Positions 9,501 to 17,677 of a stretch of 64,000 nt of DNA are shown here, one piece after another. Each line of letters starts with the position of its first letter. Positions within the stretch are counted from its first letter, which is position 1. A program made the position numbers and the translations under genes. Source of the stretch: Desulfobaculum xiamenense (GTDB taxonomy: Bacteria > Desulfobacterota > Desulfovibrionia > Desulfovibrionales > Desulfovibrionaceae); NCBI RefSeq assembly GCF_011927665.1, contig NZ_JAATJA010000003.1, positions 62,001 through 126,000 on the forward strand. The letters are read 5' to 3'. Below the pieces are notes generated by a model. It saw nothing but the letters and a program-made list of their open reading frames with translations, was not told the DNA's origin and made no database searches.

Positions 9501-12223
9501 CCCTCGGCATGCTCCATGTAGGAGAAGCTGTCCGTGCCCGTGCCGTCGTTGACGGTGCCCGAGCCGGTGCCAAGGTTTACGGTAATCGCCGTGGTAAATC
9601 CGGAGTAGGACAGCAGGTCTCCACCGCCTGTGGACACGGCATTGTTGCTGCCGCCAACGAGCGTATCGGCCCCCGCACCACCGCGAATCGTATCGTCGCC
9701 GTAACCGCCGTCGAGGCTGTCCGCGCCCGCCGCGCCGTAGATGCTGTCGTTGCCGTAGCCGCCTTCGAGTGTGTTGGCGAGGCTGTCGCCGCTTAGGGTG
9801 TCGTTGTAGGAACTGCCGTAAATCTGTTCGATACCCGTGAGGGTATCCGTGTACGATCCGGCCTGCGTAGCGCGCCCGGCGCTCAAGTCCACATTGACCT
9901 GCTCGCTGTAGAGGGCACGGTCGATGCCCGCCCCGCCGTCGATGCTGTCGTTGCCGAGGCCACCGGTCAGCGTGTCGTTGTCCGCGTCGCCCTGAAGCAG
10001 ATCGTCATCGTCGTTGCCGTACAGGGAGTCCGCGCCCACACCGCCCATGAGGGTATCCCGCCCCGTCCCTCCGTAGATGAGATCGTTGCCAGTGTTGCCC
10101 TGCACGGAGTCGTTGTCGGCTCCCGCATCGATGAAGTCGTTGTCCGCGCCGCCATCGATGCTGTCCGCGCCGCGCCCGCCGTAGAGGTAGTCCGCCCCGC
10201 CCTCGCCGAGGAGCGTATCCGCGCCGGTCTTGGTGGCGGACATGTCGTCGCCGTAGATGGTGTCGGCCCCGTCGCCGCCACTTGCGGAGTCGTTGCCGCC
10301 CTCGCCCACGAGGATGTTGCCGAGGCTGTCACCAATGGCCGTATCCGCGAAGTCCGTGCCGCGCACGTTCTCGATGCCGGACAGGGTCACCTGCTCGCTC
10401 GGGTCGATGGTGCCCCACGCCCGGCCAAGGGTCAGGTTCGCGGTGCCCCCGCTGTCCTCGCCCTCCTTCAAAAAATCCGCCCAGTCGCTGCCCGCACCGC
10501 CGATGAGCGAATCCGCGCCGTCTCCGGCGTAGAGGGTGTCGTCGCCCGCACCGCCGTCGAGGGTGTCGTTCCCGCCGCCGCCAGCCAACGCATTGCCGAG
10601 GCTATCGCCGATCATCATGTCCCCGAAGTCCGAGCCGACAATCTGCACATTGCCAGAAATGGAATCCGTGGAGCCGCCGAGGATGGTGCCCGTGCTCATG
10701 TTCACGGTGATGGACGTGGCATTGTCCTCGTAAGAGACGACGGTGCCGGACGTGCCCACGAAGGTGTCGTCCCCGGCACCACCGATGAGGGTCGCCCCGT
10801 AGTAGGAATCCACCAGCGAATCGTTGCCGTCTCCGCCGTAAAGCGTGGTGGAATAGCCCCCGGCCACGAGGGTGTCGTTGCCCCCCTCGCCGTAGAGCGC
10901 GCCGCGCCCGTAAAGGCTGTCGTTGCCCTCGCCTCCGTAGAGCGAATTATCGCCCGACGTGTCGTAGAGGGTATCGTGCCCGGCCTGCCCGTAGAGCGAA
11001 TCGTCGCCGTACGAGCCGTTCAGGGAGTCGTTGCCGGTTCCGCCGTCCAGCGTGTCGGACCACGAGTAGCCAACGAGCGTATCATGCCCGCCGTAGCCGA
11101 GCATGAACGCCTTGCCGTAGCCCTCCTCGTAGGCATAGAGCTTTTCCGACACGTCGGTGCCGGTGATGATGATGTCCGCCAACTCGCGCCCGGGAACCTC
11201 CTGCGATCCGGGCTGAGTCTCCCCGCCCGTCTCGCCGCCACCACCGGGCTGCGTCTCGCCTCCGGGAAGCGTCTCCTCGGCAGGCAGCGTGGTCGGAGGC
11301 ACCACGTCTTCGTCATCCCCCTCGGTCGACGTGAAAAGCTCCGTGGTCACGAACTCGGGCGGCCCGAAGGTCACCAGCGTATCCCCCGCCTCGGAAAACA
11401 GCTTGGAAAGCAATTCCTCTATCCCCACGGTCAATTCGAAGGTACCTGCAAAGGGCACCTGCGGGCCGAAGGGCAACCCCTCCGGAAGACCCTCGTCAGG
11501 TGGAGGTCCCTCCTCGGGAAGCTCTTCGCCTTCTCCCTCTCCAGGGGGAGTCTCTTCCACGCCGGCCAACTCCTCCTCGCCCGCCCCTTCGGTCTCGTCG
11601 CCCTCGCCTCCGGTGTCGCCGCCATCCTCCACGCCCCCCTCGGGCACGGGGATGGAAAGGATGGGCGCAATGGCCTGGAAGAAGGCCTTTTCCGTCTCGG
11701 TGTACGAACGCAGCGCCCCCAGCCGCCCACCCTCGAAGATGTCGAGCATGCGGTTGGCGTCGGTGATGACCACGGTGCCGAACGGTGTGGTGATGGTGAG
11801 GTCCAGCCCGTCGTACTGGAACACACCCACCTTCTCGCCGCCGGGGCGGATGTCGAGGTCGGCGCCGGTGCCACGGATGCCGATGGTGGCCAGCGGCGAG
11901 CGCAACTCCACGCCCTCGGGGTTGGCCTTAGCGATAGCGCCGGTCACGGTACGGAACGTGCCCTCGGCGAGCTTGAGCGCCATGCCCGAGGCCCCGTCCA
12001 CATCGGGGTTGAAAACGTAGGAGTCCACGCTCATGCGCGCGTTCTCGCCCTGCGAGAAGACCGTGTCGTCCGTGAACCGGATTTCCACGCTACTCCCCCC
12101 ACCGGTCACAAGGCTCTCCTGCGCATAGATGGGGCTGTCCATGGACAGCTCGCGCGCTCCATCCCCGGACTCGGCAAACACCTGCCCCTTCAACGCGACG
12201 ACGACACCGATCTGCTCCGCCAT
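6593..12223 (-). CDS. giant FecR-domain RTX (hemolysin-type calcium-binding repeat) protein, type I secretion substrate
   Basis: A predicted secreted surface adhesin or biofilm-matrix protein of 1,876 residues. Residues about 15-180 are a FecR-type domain (VVALKGQVF, SPLATIGIRGTGADL). About 185-355 is an acidic Gly/Glu/Pro-rich linker. From about 370 to near the end there are dozens of GGxGxDxLxG calcium-binding nonapeptides. These are interleaved with about eleven longer modules of the type GIEQIIGSSYADTFIG. The last 60 residues lack repeats and end in CIVIV after an acidic stretch, as type I secretion signals do. I start at the fifth codon of the longest frame: the upstream ATGGAGGAAGCC is itself the ribosome site (GGAGGA, five bases before ATGGCG). 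TolC lies just upstream. No inner-membrane ABC or adaptor gene is in the window. Function is inferred from architecture. Confidence 0.9.
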   Translation of the reverse strand: MAEQIGVVVALKGQVFAESGDGARELSMDSPIYAQESLVTGGGSSVEIRFTDDTVFSQGENARMSVDSYVFNPDVDGASGMALKLAEGTFRTVTGAIAKANPEGVELRSPLATIGIRGTGADLDIRPGGEKVGVFQYDGLDLTITTPFGTVVITDANRMLDIFEGGRLGALRSYTETEKAFFQAIAPILSIPVPEGGVEDGGDTGGEGDETEGAGEEELAGVEETPPGEGEGEELPEEGPPPDEGLPEGLPFGPQVPFAGTFELTVGIEELLSKLFSEAGDTLVTFGPPEFVTTELFTSTEGDDEDVVPPTTLPAEETLPGGETQPGGGGETGGETQPGSQEVPGRELADIIITGTDVSEKLYAYEEGYGKAFMLGYGGHDTLVGYSWSDTLDGGTGNDSLNGSYGDDSLYGQAGHDTLYDTSGDNSLYGGEGNDSLYGRGALYGEGGNDTLVAGGYSTTLYGGDGNDSLVDSYYGATLIGGAGDDTFVGTSGTVVSYEDNATSITVNMSTGTILGGSTDSISGNVQIVGSDFGDMMIGDSLGNALAGGGGNDTLDGGAGDDTLYAGDGADSLIGGAGSDWADFLKEGEDSGGTANLTLGRAWGTIDPSEQVTLSGIENVRGTDFADTAIGDSLGNILVGEGGNDSASGGDGADTIYGDDMSATKTGADTLLGEGGADYLYGGRGADSIDGGADNDFIDAGADNDSVQGNTGNDLIYGGTGRDTLMGGVGADSLYGNDDDDLLQGDADNDTLTGGLGNDSIDGGAGIDRALYSEQVNVDLSAGRATQAGSYTDTLTGIEQIYGSSYNDTLSGDSLANTLEGGYGNDSIYGAAGADSLDGGYGDDTIRGGAGADTLVGGSNNAVSTGGGDLLSYSGFTTAITVNLGTGSGTVNDGTGTDSFSYMEHAEGGSGNDTLTARSDSASSLIGGSGNDVLNAAGGASYADTLRGGAGDDSLLGDGDDWADFSGATAGVSGYLADTGNATFSGEGTDTLNGISNIIGSSYADTFYGNSSANQIRGGAGQDTLDGSGGNDTLYGGDSDDSIHGGYSGQDVLYGDAGNDYLDGGSEADTLSGGTGNDSMWGNDDDDLIFGGAGNDTIDGGSQTTADTVDYSMDAYGGTASYEAVVVNLSSDTLTIGSTNYNPGTGTAASGADTIVNIENVRGSYGNDYLRGSASSNTLYGGYGDDTLEGYGSDIAGDSLVGDSGTDWASFANVSTAISTCSEDTQSGGITVTIGGYVTTLSGVEGIIGTSGVDMLILSSGSTWSRKLSGLGGGDVLGTGNGNDTLDGGDGDDQILSAGGNDSILGGNGNDTVSAGAGTDTVYGGAGNDSLDAGADNDTIYGGAGADYINGDTGTDLVSYIEETTGVSVDMSGGGAGAGSVTTSSGNDTLSGIEQIIGSSYADTFIGKAEQGTSGNWFKGGAGNDSIVGGGGTSGSNDSLWGEDGNDVLSGDTGNDSLDGGAGNDTLSGGAGDDTLDGGAGANSLSGGTGTDRVRYSEAVNLNLAAGTAVHGGVTDTLSGIEDVDLYGYAGNSTVIGSSAANRIEGDYYNDSLSGGDGNDTIDGDYGNDVLRGEGGNDSLLGNYGNDTLYASTGTDTLDGGAGTDTADFSGLSGAVSVNLSDGLYTGAASGNVSNVEIVIGTAQGDTMHGGSTAVELDGGAGNDSLIGGSGNDTLEGGLGDDTLDGGDGTDLVDYDDATSSITLNLANTGAQNTGGAGVDVVRNVEKVIGSDYADTILGAAADETISGGSGNDFLSGGDGYDSIDVGEGSDTVYFGDPSHGMDHISNFYCGVDTLAFLGSAFGGLAAGKLDAARFVRSTDYTAGDNVGVDGAVFIYDAHNGDLYFDSDGDDTGNTWYEVAAFDSSSEVDETCIVIV

Positions 12224-12583
12224 GGCTTCCTCCATTGCGTAGGGATTTGTCCCATTCTTTCGAATACAATGAATTCAGTCGCAATGCAACGCGGTGCGCA
12301 AATGCCATCGTGCACATTCAAAAAGAAAACACAACCAACATATTGCCACTCAAAAGCTTTTCATTAGCAGCATATGTAACATACTTTCACCACACATATT
12401 TTCAAATCATTTGGCAAACACCGCTCATTACACACAAATCATCATACCATGGCAGTTCGTATTGCCGATAACGCATTACAATTATCTACAAATACTCATT
12501 CAAAACCAGAATGTTGCGCAAAAAGAAGGGGCCGCAGCCATTGGCTGCGGCCCCGAATATGCGGGACGGCCCGTCGATGCGCT
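12224..12583. other. AT-rich upstream region of the RTX gene
   Basis: A 360-bp stretch strikingly poorer in G+C than both flanking genes. Part is the tolC terminator (12520-12555). The remainder should hold the RTX promoter on the minus strand. TTGAAA followed about 17 bases later by ATGTTA or TGTTAC is one possible core, but several equally weak candidates exist and none is decisive. No open frame of interest is seen. Confidence 0.55.
12520..12555 (-). terminator. terminator of tolC
   Basis: Perfect stem GGGGCCGCAGCC / GGCTGCGGCCCC with a three-base loop, followed on the minus strand by TTCTTTTT. It separates tolC from the RTX gene, so the two are probably transcribed separately. Confidence 0.85.
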
Positions 12584-13918
12584 CTAGAAGCTGTCGAGGG
12601 CGGGATTCTGCTCGCCCATGGACACGAACATCTTGGACAGGGCGATGCGGTAGTCGGCCAGGGCCTTGATGAGTCCGGCCTCGGCGGTGGTCAGACGCTC
12701 CTGCGCGTCGAGCACGTCGGTGTTGGTGCCCACCTGCGCCTGATAGCGGGCCACGGCCATGCGGTAGCCTTCCTGCGCGGCCTCAACGGCCTTGCGGTTG
12801 ACCTTGATGCTCTCGGCAGCCTTGCCGATATCAAGATGGTTGGCCTTGACCTCGTAGGTCGCCTCCTGACGGGTGTTGTCCGCGGACGCGATGAGGCTCT
12901 TCACGCTCTCTTTGGCCTGCTTGACGGCGTAGTGGGTCTTGCCCCACTCCCAGAGGGTCCAGCTGGCGGAGACGCCCACGGACCATTCGCTGAACTCGGT
13001 CTTCACGAGGTCGCTACCCGAGGCGGTCATGTCGTCGCCATAGGTGCTCCAGTCAAAGTCCGCACCCACCTGCGGGTAGTAGCCGCTCTTGGCGATGGTC
13101 TCGTCCTTGAGGGCGATCTCCACGCTCTTGCCCGCGATCTCGAGATCGGGACGCGCCTTGTAGGCACGGGCCAGCACGTCGTCGATTCCGGCGGAGAAGG
13201 GCACGTAGTCGAGGCTTCCGGCGTAGTCCGCGTCGGCGTCGAGCTCCAGCCCGAGCAGGGTGTTCAGCCGCGCCATCTGGGTGGACACGGAATTGCGCGC
13301 GCTCAGGAGCGTATCCTCGGCGCGGGCGAGGTCCACCTCGGCCTGCAGCACATCGAGACGCGGCTTGAGACCCACATCGTAAAAGGCACGGGTGACCTTG
13401 AGCTGCTCCTGCAAGCGCTTCAAGGAATCCTCGGCCACGCGGACGTTCTCGCGGGCCTGCAACAGCCCGAGGAAGTTCTGCTGCACGAGGCCCACAAGCG
13501 TCAGCTCGGCGCTACGCAACGTGGCCTGGGAACGCTCCTTGCCCAGCACGGACTTCTGGTAGGTGGACAGGGTGTTCCAGCCGGTGAAGATGTTCTGGTG
13601 CACGTTGACGCCAGCCGAGAACAGATCGGCCTCGGACGTGGCGCTCTGCGGCTTGGGCTTGGCGTGGTCCTTGGCGGTGTAGCCGTAGGTCGCCTTCGCG
13701 GACGGCAGGAACGCGCCACGGGCGGACTTGCGTCCCTCCTCGGAGCCTGCGAGATCATGCCGTGCGGCAATGATGCTCGGATTGGCCTCAAGGGCACGGA
13801 CGACAGCCTGTTCCATATTGTAGACGGTGGTTTCCGCCATTGCGGGCACCGCAGCGAACGCCGCGAGGAGCGCCACGGCAATGATCGTTTTCAGGCGAGG
13901 AATTCTCATTCGAATCAT
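12584..13918 (-). CDS. tolC: TolC family outer-membrane efflux/secretion duct
   Basis: Outer-membrane channel of the TolC family. It forms a trimeric barrel and periplasmic tunnel for type I secretion. Seen: a signal peptide (MRIPRLKTIIAVALLAAF, cut near AMAET), then two duplicated helical halves typical of OEP repeats (YNMEQAVVRALEANP at the start; ALADYRIALSKM near the end) with long coiled-coil stretches. I start at ATG 13916-13918, preceded by AGGAAG. The frame continues 28 codons upstream, but those residues would precede the signal peptide. Length 444 fits the family. It sits next to the RTX protein, so it is the probable exit duct for that substrate. As I recall, D. vulgaris has the same tolC-RTX pairing in its biofilm locus. 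Confidence 0.92.
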   Translation of the reverse strand: MIRMRIPRLKTIIAVALLAAFAAVPAMAETTVYNMEQAVVRALEANPSIIAARHDLAGSEEGRKSARGAFLPSAKATYGYTAKDHAKPKPQSATSEADLFSAGVNVHQNIFTGWNTLSTYQKSVLGKERSQATLRSAELTLVGLVQQNFLGLLQARENVRVAEDSLKRLQEQLKVTRAFYDVGLKPRLDVLQAEVDLARAEDTLLSARNSVSTQMARLNTLLGLELDADADYAGSLDYVPFSAGIDDVLARAYKARPDLEIAGKSVEIALKDETIAKSGYYPQVGADFDWSTYGDDMTASGSDLVKTEFSEWSVGVSASWTLWEWGKTHYAVKQAKESVKSLIASADNTRQEATYEVKANHLDIGKAAESIKVNRKAVEAAQEGYRMAVARYQAQVGTNTDVLDAQERLTTAEAGLIKALADYRIALSKMFVSMGEQNPALDSF

Positions 13919-14025
13919 CCTTGTTCTTCCTGTTTCCACCAATCCCCCAGTCATTTCAATACACGATGCCCCCACGGCATCAAGGGTGGAGATTGCCCGC
14001 AAAAGCCCGTCGCGTCAACACCGGC

Positions 14026-15573
14026 TCAGGTTTCCGGACACACCGTCCGGGAAGCCTCGCCAGTCCGGCCATACAGAACGCAAACCGAGCGCAGCCTGTC
14101 CGCAAGCCTGGGTGCGAGTTTCCGCGCGGGTAGCCGCCACTCCCAATTCCCCTTGGGCCGGGAAGGCACGTTCATGCGGGCCTCGCGCCCGAGGCACAAA
14201 ATGTCCTGCATGGGCACGATGGCGATGCGCGCCGGGGACATGAAGGCCATGCGCATGAGCATCCACGCCGCCTCGCCCGCATCCACCCCGCGCCCCATGT
14301 ACTCCCCAAACACGCTGCGCCCCGCGTCGCCAAGATCGTCAACGAACCAGCCGATGGTGGTGTTGTTGTCGTGGGTGCCGGTGTAGGCCACACTGTTCAC
14401 GCAGTGGTTGTGCAGCGAATTCACGCTCTCCCCCACGTCCGGCCCGAACGAGAATTGCAGCACGCGCATGCCCGGCAGATCGAAGGCCAGCCGCAGATCG
14501 ATCACGTCGCGAGTGATGAGGCCCAGATCCTCCGCAATGATGGGCAGATTGGGCAGCCGCTCGCGCAGGGCGGCAAAGAGCGGTCCGCCGGGACCGGTCT
14601 CCCAGTGCCCGTTGATGGCCGTCTCCTCGGCGGGGTCCACCACCCAGTATCCGGCGAAGCCCCGGAAGTGGTCGAGCCGAACGATGTCCGCCAGCAACAG
14701 GTTGTGGGCGATGCGCTCCACCCACCAGCGGTAGCCCGTGGCGGCCAGCGCGTTCCAGTCGTACACGGGGTTGCCCCAGCGCTGGCCCGTCTCGCTGAAG
14801 TAGTCCGGCGGAACGCCCGCAACCTTACGCGGCGCGCCCTCTTCGTCGAGCTGGAAGGCATTTCGGTGTTCCCACACGTCAGCGGAATCGTAGGTCGGAT
14901 AGAAGGGCAGATCGCCGATGATGGACACGCCCCTCTCGCGGCACATGGCGCGAAGCTCCTCCCACTGCGAGAAGAAAAGATACTGGGCGAACATCACCCG
15001 CTCCAGCCCCTCGGCGGCTTCGCGGCGCAGCGTGTCGAGGGCCTGCGGGCTCCGGTCGCGGTACTCGGGCGGCCACTCGTTCCATGGCATTCCGCCGAAA
15101 CGCTCCTTGAGCACCATGAAGCTCGCGAAACCGTCCAGCCACGTGGGCCCGTGCTGTTCGCGAAATTCGGCAAACCCCTCGTGTCGCGCCAGCCTGCCCC
15201 GCGCCCGCGCGTGGACCGCAGCCAAAAGCCGCCGCTTATAGGCCTCGGCACGCACATAATCCACGTGGTCCGCAGCCATGGGCGCATCGGGCTGAATGTC
15301 CGAGAGCCACGCCCAGCCGTCGGCGGCCAGCTTCTCGGGGCTGATGAACAGCGGATTGCCCGCAAATGCCGAGAAGCTCGAATACGGCGAATTGCCGAGA
15401 TAGGACGACGTGGGCGTCAGCGGCAGTATCTGCCAATAACGCTGACCGGCCCGCGCGAGGAAATCCACGAACAACCGCGCCGCCGACCCGAGGTCGCCGA
15501 TGCCGTATGGCGAGGGCAGCGATGACACATGCAGGAGCACCCCGCTGCCGCGCGTGGACATGTGCTCGATCAT
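14026..15573 (-). CDS. malQ: 4-alpha-glucanotransferase (amylomaltase, GH77)
   Basis: Cytoplasmic GH77 enzyme that transfers alpha-1,4-glucan segments between maltodextrins, working in glycogen breakdown or remodelling. Seen: N-terminal SGVLLHVSSLPSPYGIGDLG, then YWQILPLTPT and SPYSSFSAFAGNPLFIS. The catalytic-barrel segments are IVRLDHFRGFAGYW (nucleophile Asp), IIAEDLGLIT (acid/base Glu) and TGTHDNNTTIGW. All family hallmarks are intact and 515 residues is normal. The start ATG has GGGAGG seven bases upstream. It lies 22 bp after glgB in the same direction, so the two form a glycogen operon. Confidence 0.95.
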   Translation of the reverse strand: MIEHMSTRGSGVLLHVSSLPSPYGIGDLGSAARLFVDFLARAGQRYWQILPLTPTSSYLGNSPYSSFSAFAGNPLFISPEKLAADGWAWLSDIQPDAPMAADHVDYVRAEAYKRRLLAAVHARARGRLARHEGFAEFREQHGPTWLDGFASFMVLKERFGGMPWNEWPPEYRDRSPQALDTLRREAAEGLERVMFAQYLFFSQWEELRAMCRERGVSIIGDLPFYPTYDSADVWEHRNAFQLDEEGAPRKVAGVPPDYFSETGQRWGNPVYDWNALAATGYRWWVERIAHNLLLADIVRLDHFRGFAGYWVVDPAEETAINGHWETGPGGPLFAALRERLPNLPIIAEDLGLITRDVIDLRLAFDLPGMRVLQFSFGPDVGESVNSLHNHCVNSVAYTGTHDNNTTIGWFVDDLGDAGRSVFGEYMGRGVDAGEAAWMLMRMAFMSPARIAIVPMQDILCLGREARMNVPSRPKGNWEWRLPARKLAPRLADRLRSVCVLYGRTGEASRTVCPET

Positions 15574-15595
15574 GATGACGCCTCCCGGGGCGCGT

Positions 15596-17515
15596 TCAGT
15601 CCTCGTGCCTGAAAAGGACCATCCCTAGCGGCGGAATGTGCAGGCACAGGCTCTGCGGACGCCCGTGCGACACCACGGGCCGCGTGTCCAGCCCGCCATA
15701 GTTGCCCCACCCGCTTCCGCCGTACCACTCGGAATCGCTGTTGAGCAGTTCGTGCCAGTGCCCAGGCTCCGGCACGCCCACCTCGTAGTTTTCGCGCGGG
15801 ACAGGGGTGAAGTTGAACACCGCCAGCACGGCCCCGCCGCCGTGGGCGTCCTTGCGCAGGAAGGAAATGATGCTCGAATCCGAATCGTGGAAGTCCACCC
15901 ACTCGAACCCGCCATCCTCGAAATCCCGCTCGTACATCCCCGGTTCGGAGCGCATCACACGGTTCAGATCGCGCAGGAAGCGATACAGCCCCCGGCCGCC
16001 CTCGCTCTCCAGCAGGTCCCACTGCACCTGCCCGTCATGGCTCCACTCGCCATGCTGGCCGATCTCCGCGCCCATGAACAGGAGCTTCTTGCCGGGCATG
16101 GCAAACATGTAGCCGTACAGAAGGCGCAGGTTGGCGCGCTTCTGCCAGTCGTCGCCGGGCATCTTCCCGTACAGCGAGCCCTTTCCGTACACCACCTCGT
16201 CGTGCGACAGGGGCAGCATGAAATTCTCGGTAAAGGCGTACCACAGGTTGAAGGTCAGCTTGTCGTGGTGGAACTTGCGGTAGACGGGATCGAGCGTGAA
16301 GTACTCCAGCGTGTCGTGCATCCAGCCCATGTTCCACTTCATGCCGAAACCGAGACCGCCCAGATAGGCGGGGCGCGACACCATGGGCCATGCCGTGGAT
16401 TCCTCGGCGATGGTCTGCACGTCCGGATACTCGCGGTACACGTTCACGTTGAGCGTGCGCAGGAACTCGATGGCGTCGATGTTCTCCTTGCCGCCGTACT
16501 CGTTCGGCACCCACTGCCCATCCTCTCGCGAATAGTCGAGATAGAGCATGGACGCCACGGCATCCACGCGCAGGCCGTCCACGTGGTAGCGGTCCAGCCA
16601 AAACAGCGCGCTCGAGACGAGGAACGAACGCACCTCGTAACGTCCGAAATTGAAAATCCACGAGTTCCACTCGGGGTGGAAGCCCGTGCGCGGGTCCTCG
16701 TGCTCGTAGAGGTGCGTGCCGTCGAAGAAATGCAGGCCGTGCTGGTCGCCGGGGAAGTGGGAAGGAACCCAGTCGAGGATGACGCCCACGCCCTCGCGAT
16801 GCAGCGCGTTGACGAGGTCCATGAACTGCTGCGGCGTGCCCTGCCGCGACGACGGCGAGAAGTACCCCGTGGTCTGGTAGCCCCACGAGCCGAAGAACGG
16901 ATGCTCCATCACCGGCAGGAACTCCACGTGGGTAAAGCCGAGGTCGCGCACGTAGCCCGGCAGGTCCCGCGCCAGTTCCGTGTAGTTGAGGCTGTAGCCG
17001 TTCTCGTCGCGCCGCCACGAGCCAAGGTGCGCCTCGTAGACGGACATGGGAGCCTGCGCGGCGTTCACCCGCCAGCGATCGCGCATCCAGTCGCCATCGC
17101 TCCACCCGTAGTCCAGCCCGCGCACGATGGACGCCGTGTTCGCCGGTGCCTCGCCGAAAAAGGCGAAGGGATCGGCCTTGGCCACCTCGTAGCCACCGAC
17201 GTTCGAACGGATGTGGAACTTATAGAGCGCGCCCTCGCCGACCCCCGGCACGAAACCTTCCCAGATTCCGGAGCTGTCGGAGCGCGACGCGAGACAGTGG
17301 GTTTCGGGATTCCAGCCGTTGAAGTCGCCCACCACGGACACGGTGCGGGCATTCGGTGCCCACACGGCGAACAGGACCCCCTCCTCGCCGTCCACGTCCA
17401 TGACATGTGCGCCAAGCTTCTCGTAGAGGCGGAAGTGCCGCCCTTCCCTGAACAGATAGATATCGTGGTCCGTGAGCCGACTCACGCCGTGCCGGATGCC
17501 GCCATGCGATGCCAT
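15596..17515 (-). CDS. glgB: 1,4-alpha-glucan branching enzyme (GH13)
   Basis: Glycogen branching enzyme, which cuts alpha-1,4 chains and re-attaches them through alpha-1,6 bonds. Domains: an N-terminal CBM48-like beta domain (about 1-115, VWAPNARTVSVVGDFNGWN), a GH13 barrel (about 150-520) and a C-terminal beta domain. Barrel motifs seen: VILDWVPSHFP, DGLRVDAVASMLYLDY (nucleophile Asp), TIAEESTAWP (acid/base Glu) and LPLSHDEVVYGKGS. I start at ATG 17513-17515, preceded by a G-run about nine bases upstream. An in-frame ATG 14 codons earlier lacks a ribosome site. At 639 residues it is normal for the family. It is first in a two-gene operon with malQ. Confidence 0.95.
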   Translation of the reverse strand: MASHGGIRHGVSRLTDHDIYLFREGRHFRLYEKLGAHVMDVDGEEGVLFAVWAPNARTVSVVGDFNGWNPETHCLASRSDSSGIWEGFVPGVGEGALYKFHIRSNVGGYEVAKADPFAFFGEAPANTASIVRGLDYGWSDGDWMRDRWRVNAAQAPMSVYEAHLGSWRRDENGYSLNYTELARDLPGYVRDLGFTHVEFLPVMEHPFFGSWGYQTTGYFSPSSRQGTPQQFMDLVNALHREGVGVILDWVPSHFPGDQHGLHFFDGTHLYEHEDPRTGFHPEWNSWIFNFGRYEVRSFLVSSALFWLDRYHVDGLRVDAVASMLYLDYSREDGQWVPNEYGGKENIDAIEFLRTLNVNVYREYPDVQTIAEESTAWPMVSRPAYLGGLGFGMKWNMGWMHDTLEYFTLDPVYRKFHHDKLTFNLWYAFTENFMLPLSHDEVVYGKGSLYGKMPGDDWQKRANLRLLYGYMFAMPGKKLLFMGAEIGQHGEWSHDGQVQWDLLESEGGRGLYRFLRDLNRVMRSEPGMYERDFEDGGFEWVDFHDSDSSIISFLRKDAHGGGAVLAVFNFTPVPRENYEVGVPEPGHWHELLNSDSEWYGGSGWGNYGGLDTRPVVSHGRPQSLCLHIPPLGMVLFRHED

Positions 17516-17677
17516 TCGTCTGAACCCCCGATGCGTAGCAGGACAGGACTCTTCCATCGCATACTACACGCCATTGCCCGTGTGTAAAGGCCACCGCGAG
17601 GTGAATCGCGGACGCAGAACACGGGAAACGCGCATCCAGCGCGGCTTTCCGAAAAGGAGGGGAGGAAGAACCGGAAG

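Noticed and set aside
7000-11000. Periodic DNA repeats considered as a CRISPR array
   Set aside because: The periodicity is in-frame coding for nonapeptide RTX motifs. There are no constant repeats with unique spacers.
12224-12235. Upstream ATG of the RTX gene as start
   Set aside because: ATGGAGGAAGCC contains the ribosome site for the next ATG (GGAGGA, five bases away), so the later start is better.
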